This document shows, piece by piece, positions 59,807 to 64,000 of a stretch of 64,000 nucleotides of DNA. Position numbers and translations under genes: made by a program. Source of the DNA: Ramlibacter albus (GTDB taxonomy: Bacteria > Pseudomonadota > Gammaproteobacteria > Burkholderiales > Burkholderiaceae_C); assembly GCF_014297445.1 (NCBI RefSeq), contig NZ_JACORU010000006.1:186001-250000 (forward strand), read 5' to 3'. The notes beneath the pieces are model-generated. The model was not told the origin of the DNA, did not search any database, and saw only the letters and a program-made list of their open reading frames with translations. Each line of letters starts with the position of its first letter. The stretch's first letter is position 1.

Positions 59807-60817
59807 ATGAAGAAGACTCTCGCCTGCGTGGCCCTGGCCGCCGCTTTCGCGGCCCCGGCCGGCGCCCAGACCGTGCTGACCGCGTCGAGCTGGGTGCCGC
59901 CCACGCACGCGCTGACCCTGGCGCAAGCCGAGTGGTGCGACCTGCTGGCCAGGAACACCAACGGCAAGGTCAAGTGCAACCTGCTGCCGCGCGCGGTGTC
60001 GGCGCCCCCCGGCACTTTCGACGCGGTCAAGAACGGCCTGGCCGACCTGTCGTTCACGGTGCACGGCTACACGCCCGGGCGCTTCGTGCTGCCGCAGATG
60101 GCGGAATTCTCGTTCCTGGGCGACAGCGCCGAGCCGCTGTCGGTGGCCTTCAACAAGGTGGCGATGAAGTACCCGCAGTTCAACCAGGAGCACCAGGGCG
60201 TCAAGGTCATCGCCTACTTCACGCACGGCCCCGGCATCATCTTCAACACCAAGCGGCCGATCACGAAGGTGGAAGACCTGCAGGGCCTGAAGTTCCGCGT
60301 GGGCGGCGGCATGGTCAACGAGATCAGCAAGGCGCTGAACATGAACGTCACGCTCAAGCCCGCGCCCGAATCGTACGAGCTGCTCTCCGGCGGGGTGATG
60401 GACGGCACGCTGTTCCCGGCGGAGTCCACCGAGTCGTTCAAGATCGACAAGATCATCCGCCATGCCACCACCTTCCCCGGCGGGCTGTACAACACCAGCT
60501 TCATCTTCTTCATGAACCAGGCCAAGTACGACAAGCTGTCGCCGGACGAGAAGAAGGCCGTGGACGCGATCTCCGGCGAGACCGCCGCGCGCATCATCGG
60601 CCGCCACTGGGACAAGGTGGACCGCCGCGCCTACGCGCTCATGCAGGCCAACGGCGTGCAGGTGACCAAGGCCGACGCGAAGTTCGTGGCCGACGTGAAG
60701 GCCAAGACGGGTGCGCTCGAAGCCAAGTGGGTGAAGGACGCCGAGGCCAAGGGCCTGAAGGACGCCGCCAAGGTGCTGGCCGAATTCCGCTCCGAGATCG
60801 CGAAGCAGCAGAAGTAA
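59807..60817 (+). CDS. TRAP transporter substrate-binding protein DctP-like
   Basis: 336 residues with signal peptide (MKKTLACVALAAAFAAPAGA) and the DctP fold: SWVPPTHALTLAQAEWCDLL, the conserved-Arg segment DLQGLKFRVGGGMVNE (Arg binds the ligand carboxylate) and GVMDGTLFPAESTESFKIDK. Periplasmic receptor for an organic acid, likely carboxylate-containing; the exact ligand is unknown. AAGGAG precedes the ATG. A strong terminator lies between it and the membrane subunits. Confidence 0.95.
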   Translation: MKKTLACVALAAAFAAPAGAQTVLTASSWVPPTHALTLAQAEWCDLLARNTNGKVKCNLLPRAVSAPPGTFDAVKNGLADLSFTVHGYTPGRFVLPQMAEFSFLGDSAEPLSVAFNKVAMKYPQFNQEHQGVKVIAYFTHGPGIIFNTKRPITKVEDLQGLKFRVGGGMVNEISKALNMNVTLKPAPESYELLSGGVMDGTLFPAESTESFKIDKIIRHATTFPGGLYNTSFIFFMNQAKYDKLSPDEKKAVDAISGETAARIIGRHWDKVDRRAYALMQANGVQVTKADAKFVADVKAKTGALEAKWVKDAEAKGLKDAAKVLAEFRSEIAKQQK

Positions 60818-60843
60818 TCGGCACCGCCCTCGGTGGTACAAAG

Positions 60844-60874
60844 GGCGGCACCGCGGGTGCCGCCTTTCTTTTTT
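60844..60874 (+). terminator. Strong intrinsic terminator between TRAP receptor and membrane genes
   Basis: Nine-base perfect stem GGCGGCACC/GGTGCCGCC with a GCG loop, followed by TTTCTTTTTT. It lies 26 bases after the receptor stop and ends nine bases before the DctQ start. Partial read-through would give much more receptor than membrane protein. Confidence 0.93.
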
Positions 60875-60882
60875 GAGCAACG

Positions 60883-61368
60883 ATGAAGAAAACCCTTGAA
60901 CTGCTTTGCGGCGCCCTCTCGGCGGCGGCCCTGTTCGCGATCATGACGCTCACGTTCTTCGACGTGATCGGCCGCAAGGTCGCCGACAACTCGATCCCCG
61001 GTTCGCTGGAGATGACCGAGATGCTGATGGTCGTCGTGATCTTCGCCGCGCTGCCGCTGGTGTCGCTGCGCGAGGAACACGTCGAGTTCGACTCGCTCGA
61101 TCCCTACCTGCCGGATTGGCTGCGGCGCGCGCAGTCCGTCGTGGTGCACCTGCTGTGCGGCGCGGTGCTCATCGCCCTGGGCTGGCTGATGTGGCGCACC
61201 GGCGGCGCTTTCCTGCAAAGCGGCGAAACGACGGCGCAACTGAAGGTTCCGAAAGCACCTTTCCTGTACGGCATGGGCGTGCTGTGCGCCGCGACCGGGG
61301 TGGTGCACCTGCTCCTGATCGGGCGCCCGCCCGCGGAGAAGATGGAAGGCGAAGGGGTCGCGTTGTGA
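60883..61368 (+). CDS. TRAP transporter small permease DctQ-like
   Basis: 161 residues with four membrane helices, as in DctQ: AAALFAIMTLTFFDVIGRKV, VVVIFAALPLVSLREEHVEF (the conserved E..H/EH.. cytoplasmic loop) and two further helices. It stabilises the DctM channel. It overlaps the DctM gene by four bases (GTGA). Its own transcription depends on read-through of the terminator just upstream, or on a promoter not seen. Confidence 0.93.
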   Translation: MKKTLELLCGALSAAALFAIMTLTFFDVIGRKVADNSIPGSLEMTEMLMVVVIFAALPLVSLREEHVEFDSLDPYLPDWLRRAQSVVVHLLCGAVLIALGWLMWRTGGAFLQSGETTAQLKVPKAPFLYGMGVLCAATGVVHLLLIGRPPAEKMEGEGVAL

Positions 61369-62657
61369 CCGAAGCGCTCATCGGCTTTGCCGCGATCTTC
61401 GCGCTCGCGATCATCCGCGTGCCGCTGGCCTTCGCGATGGGGCTCGTCGGCTTCGGCGGCATCGCGTACACCCGCGGCCTCGACCCCGCACTCGCCAGCA
61501 CGGCGCAGGTCGTCTACGAAACCGGCTTCGCCTACACGCTGTCGGTGATCCCGCTGTTCATCCTGATGGGCAACTTCGTGGCGCGCGCGGGGCTCGCGCA
61601 CGAGCTGTTCGAGGCGGCGTACGCATTCATCGGCCACGTGCGCGGCGGCCTCGCGCACGCAACCATCGCGGCGTGCGCGGGCTTCGGCGCGATCTGCGGC
61701 TCGTCCATCGCCACGGCGGCCACCATGAGCAAGGTGGCCTACCCGTCGATGAAGAAGCTGGGCTACAGCGACTCGCTTTCCACCGGCGTCATGGCCGCGG
61801 GCGGCACGCTGGGCATCATGATCCCGCCGTCCACCATCATGGTGATCTACGGGATCATCACCGAGACCAACATCGGCAAGCTGTTCGCGGCTGGCGTGCT
61901 GCCCGGCATCCTGACGGCCGCCCTGCTGATGGCCGGCGTCGTGGTGACCACGTCGCGCGACCCGGAGCATGCGCCGCCCGGCGAGCGCATGAGCTGGCCG
62001 CAGCGCTGGCGCGCGCTGCGCGGCATCTGGGGCGTGGTGCTGCTGGTGCTCATCGTGCTGGGCGGCATCTACGGCGGCTTCTTCACGGCCACCGAAGGTG
62101 CAGGCTTCGGCGCCGCGGGTGCCTTCCTGTTCGCGCTGCTGCGCGGGCGGCTCACCTTCCGCAGCACCTTCGAAGTGCTGGTGGAATCGGCGCGCACCAC
62201 CGCGATGCTGTTCACGCTGCTGATCGCGGCGAGCCTCTTCGCCAACTTCGTCAACTTCACGACGATGCCGGGCGACCTGAAGGAGTGGATCACGCACCTG
62301 GGCCTGTCGCCCACGATGGTGGTCGTTGCCATGATGGGCATCTACGTCGTGCTCGGCACCGTGATGGAGGAGCTGACGATGGTGCTGCTGACCATCCCCC
62401 TCTTCTTCCCGATCGTCACCAGCCTCGGGTTCGACCCGGTCTGGTTCGGCGTGCTGATCGTGATGATCGTGCAGATCGGCCTGATCTCGCCGCCGGTCGG
62501 CATGAACCTGTTCGTGCTCAACGCGCTCCTGCCGGGCGTGGGGCTGGGCAACATCTTCCGCGGCTGCTGGCCGTTCGTCGCGGTGATGATCGTGGTGCTG
62601 GGGCTGCTGATCGCCTTCCCGCAGCTGTCGCTGTGGCTGCCGTCGCTGATGAAGTAG
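61365..62657 (+). CDS. TRAP transporter large permease DctM-like
   Basis: 430 residues, about twelve helices, from GTG 61365. DctM signatures: VIPLFILMGNFVARAGLAHE, AACAGFGAICGSSIATAATM, GTLGIMIPPSTIMVIYGIIT and the C-terminal LISPPVGMNLFVLNALLPG. Sodium- or proton-driven channel subunit of the secondary transporter, working with the DctP- and DctQ-like proteins. It ends seven bases from the convergent small secreted-protein gene. Confidence 0.96.
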   Translation: MTEALIGFAAIFALAIIRVPLAFAMGLVGFGGIAYTRGLDPALASTAQVVYETGFAYTLSVIPLFILMGNFVARAGLAHELFEAAYAFIGHVRGGLAHATIAACAGFGAICGSSIATAATMSKVAYPSMKKLGYSDSLSTGVMAAGGTLGIMIPPSTIMVIYGIITETNIGKLFAAGVLPGILTAALLMAGVVVTTSRDPEHAPPGERMSWPQRWRALRGIWGVVLLVLIVLGGIYGGFFTATEGAGFGAAGAFLFALLRGRLTFRSTFEVLVESARTTAMLFTLLIAASLFANFVNFTTMPGDLKEWITHLGLSPTMVVVAMMGIYVVLGTVMEELTMVLLTIPLFFPIVTSLGFDPVWFGVLIVMIVQIGLISPPVGMNLFVLNALLPGVGLGNIFRGCWPFVAVMIVVLGLLIAFPQLSLWLPSLMK

Positions 62658-62663
62658 GCGGCT

Positions 62664-63116
62664 TCAGCGCTGCGCCCGTGGCGTGATACTGCCCCGCTGC
62701 TGCTGCTCCATGTCTTCGAGCTCCACTTCGGCCGCGTCGCGGATGGTGCGGAAGATGCCGGCATTCGCGACGCAGCTTCGCTTGAGCAAGCCGTCGGGCG
62801 GCAGGCTGCGGTATTCGGTGGCGACCCACTGCACGGCACGCGCCTTCGCGCCGGCGAGGATCGCCGCCTTGCGGCCCTCGGCACGCGCGCGTTCGAGCGG
62901 CGACGCCAGCGTCATTGCCCACGAGAACAGCGCCTCGGGGTTCATGGGCTCGGCGCGCGTGTAGTCGCTGCACCAGCCGTCGGCCAGCTCCTGCAGCACG
63001 TAGATGGAGCCGACGAGCTCGCCGAGGCGGTCGATCACCTCGGCGTCCGTGTTCGCATGCGCAACCGGCGCGCCAAGGAGCGCGCTGGCGGCAAGGAAGG
63101 CGGCAAGCCGGCGCAT
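62664..63116 (-). CDS. Small exported protein of unknown function
   Basis: 150 residues with a clear signal peptide (MRRLAAFLAASALLGAPVAHA), so periplasmic or secreted. The mature part is mostly helical, with two cysteines (WCSDYTRAE; RSCVANAG) that could form a disulfide, and a Glu/Gln-rich end (EVELEDMEQQQRG). I do not recognise the family. It follows the MscS gene by 26 bases on the same strand and may be co-transcribed with it. Confidence 0.8.
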   Translation of the reverse strand: MRRLAAFLAASALLGAPVAHANTDAEVIDRLGELVGSIYVLQELADGWCSDYTRAEPMNPEALFSWAMTLASPLERARAEGRKAAILAGAKARAVQWVATEYRSLPPDGLLKRSCVANAGIFRTIRDAAEVELEDMEQQQRGSITPRAQR

Positions 63117-63142
63117 CGCCGCAGGATACGACTGCCGCCGCG

Positions 63143-64000
63143 TCAGGACAAGACGCGCACGACGCGCTGCGGCGTGGGCAGCTCGATGCCCGCCTCGCGC
63201 AGGCCCTTGAGGATGGCGACGTTCACGTCGCTCTTGACGTTGCCCTGGCCGTTCTGCGGGTCCTGGATCCAGAATTGCAGCTGGTATTCCAGCCCGTCGG
63301 TGCCGAAGCGCGCGAGCCGCACCGCCGGCGCCGGGTCCGCGATGACGCGCGGCGTGCTTCGGGCGGCGGCGAGCAGCAGTTGCTCGATCTGCGCATGGTC
63401 GGCGTCGTTGCCGACGGTCAGGTCGGTGGTGACCAGCACGCGCGGGTCGGCCAGCGACAGGTTCTCGATGCGCTCGGTGATCAGCTTCTCGTTCGGCACG
63501 ATCGACTCGCGGCCGGTCAGCGAGCGGATGAGCGTGTAGCGCGTCTTGATGTCCGCAACGACGCCCTCGAAGTTGTCCACGCGCACCGTGTCGCCGATGC
63601 GCACGCTGCGCTCGAACAGGATGACGAAGCCGCTCACGTAATTGGCCGCGAGCTTCTGCAGGCCGAAGCCCAGGCCCACGCCCAGCGCGCCGCCCAGCAC
63701 CGACAGCGCGGTAAGGTCCACGCCAACAGCCGAGAGCGCCAGCAGCACGCCCACCAGCAGCAGGCCCGCGCGGATCGCGCTGGCCACCACCTTGCGAAGC
63801 GACAGGTCGTCGACCGCGTCCTGCAGCACGCGCTTCTCGATCGCCTTGGAGATCCAGAGCGTGAGCACCAGCACGACGCCGCACGAGAGCACGCCCTGCA
63901 CGATGGCCAGCAGGCTCACCTTCGCCTTGCCGAACATGAAGTGGATGTCGTCGAGCTCGTTCGTGACCACGGGCAGCAGGCCCACGATCCAGAGCACGGC
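63143..64000 (-). CDS. MscS-family mechanosensitive channel, partial at right edge
   Basis: The last 285 residues of an MscS-type channel; the N-terminus lies beyond base 64000. The pore helix TM3 is LSVLGGALGVGLGFGLQKLA with NYVSGFVILFERSVRIGD after it, then the beta domain VDNFEGVVADIKTRYTLIRS and the conserved PNEKLI, and a C-terminal alpha/beta vestibule domain. It opens on membrane tension to release solutes during hypo-osmotic shock. At least three further helices precede the pore, so it is a longer, multi-helix MscS relative. Confidence 0.93.
   Translation of the reverse strand, partial: AVLWIVGLLPVVTNELDDIHFMFGKAKVSLLAIVQGVLSCGVVLVLTLWISKAIEKRVLQDAVDDLSLRKVVASAIRAGLLLVGVLLALSAVGVDLTALSVLGGALGVGLGFGLQKLAANYVSGFVILFERSVRIGDTVRVDNFEGVVADIKTRYTLIRSLTGRESIVPNEKLITERIENLSLADPRVLVTTDLTVGNDADHAQIEQLLLAAARSTPRVIADPAPAVRLARFGTDGLEYQLQFWIQDPQNGQGNVKSDVNVAILKGLREAGIELPTPQRVVRVLS

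Overview
The window is about 67-70% GC by eye, has dense short-gap operons and many GTG/TTG starts, and its gene families (many Bug receptors, TctAB, TRAP, CioAB, UspA-free DnaKJ/GrpE cluster) point to a betaproteobacterium of the Burkholderiales, most likely Comamonadaceae (Ramlibacter/Variovorax-like). That placement is inference from gene content. No rRNA, tRNA, CRISPR array, insertion sequence or phage gene was seen, and no stretch over 300 bases lacks a gene.

Layout. 1-2721 (minus): yeaH (cut by the left edge) and prkA, a stress kinase pair. 3004-4131: PAS histidine kinase. 4180-6189 (minus) tctA-tctB, divergent from a TctDE-type two-component pair (6287-8361). 8369-16620 (minus): a long sugar-acid and amino-sugar run: GntR regulator, Bug receptor, kdgD, second Bug receptor, gudD, then glucosamine kinase, nagA and a SIS deaminase; uronate dehydrogenase is divergent at 16676. 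Together these convert hexuronates through glucarate to 2-oxoglutarate semialdehyde and GlcNAc/GlcN to the hexose-phosphate pool. 17519-19605: DsbA-like isomerase and a fused osmoprotectant ABC protein. 19669-21006: an orphan effector-like gene. 21059-32296: a hydroxycinnamate-type cluster, with an acyl-CoA synthetase and amidohydrolase facing a crotonase, feruloyl-CoA synthase-like enzyme, SDR, a full Liv ABC importer (with a permease-ATPase fusion) and a MarR regulator.

32323-38716: glycosyltransferase, HxlR regulator with an FAH-family enzyme, FKBP, a LytTR/LytS-type pair, RidA, a carboxymuconolactone-decarboxylase-like protein and a second HxlR gene with a striking double operator. 38810-42578: grpE-dnaK-dnaJ with a sigma-32-like promoter. 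42744-45056: a haemagglutinin-domain protein with a 20-unit GNS repeat.

45190-47442 is the most unusual part: a CesT-type type III secretion chaperone followed by a 581-residue protein that has a disordered Pro/Ser/Arg-rich N-terminus and two stretches that read like eukaryotic RGS domains, with AGG-rich codon use unlike its neighbours. No secretion-apparatus genes are in the window.

47453-64000: radical SAM protein with a LexA-like box, a REC-adenylate cyclase and large hybrid kinase, cioAB, nitronate monooxygenase, acyl-CoA dehydrogenase with etfAB, a TRAP transporter with a strong internal terminator, a small secreted protein, and an MscS channel cut by the right edge.
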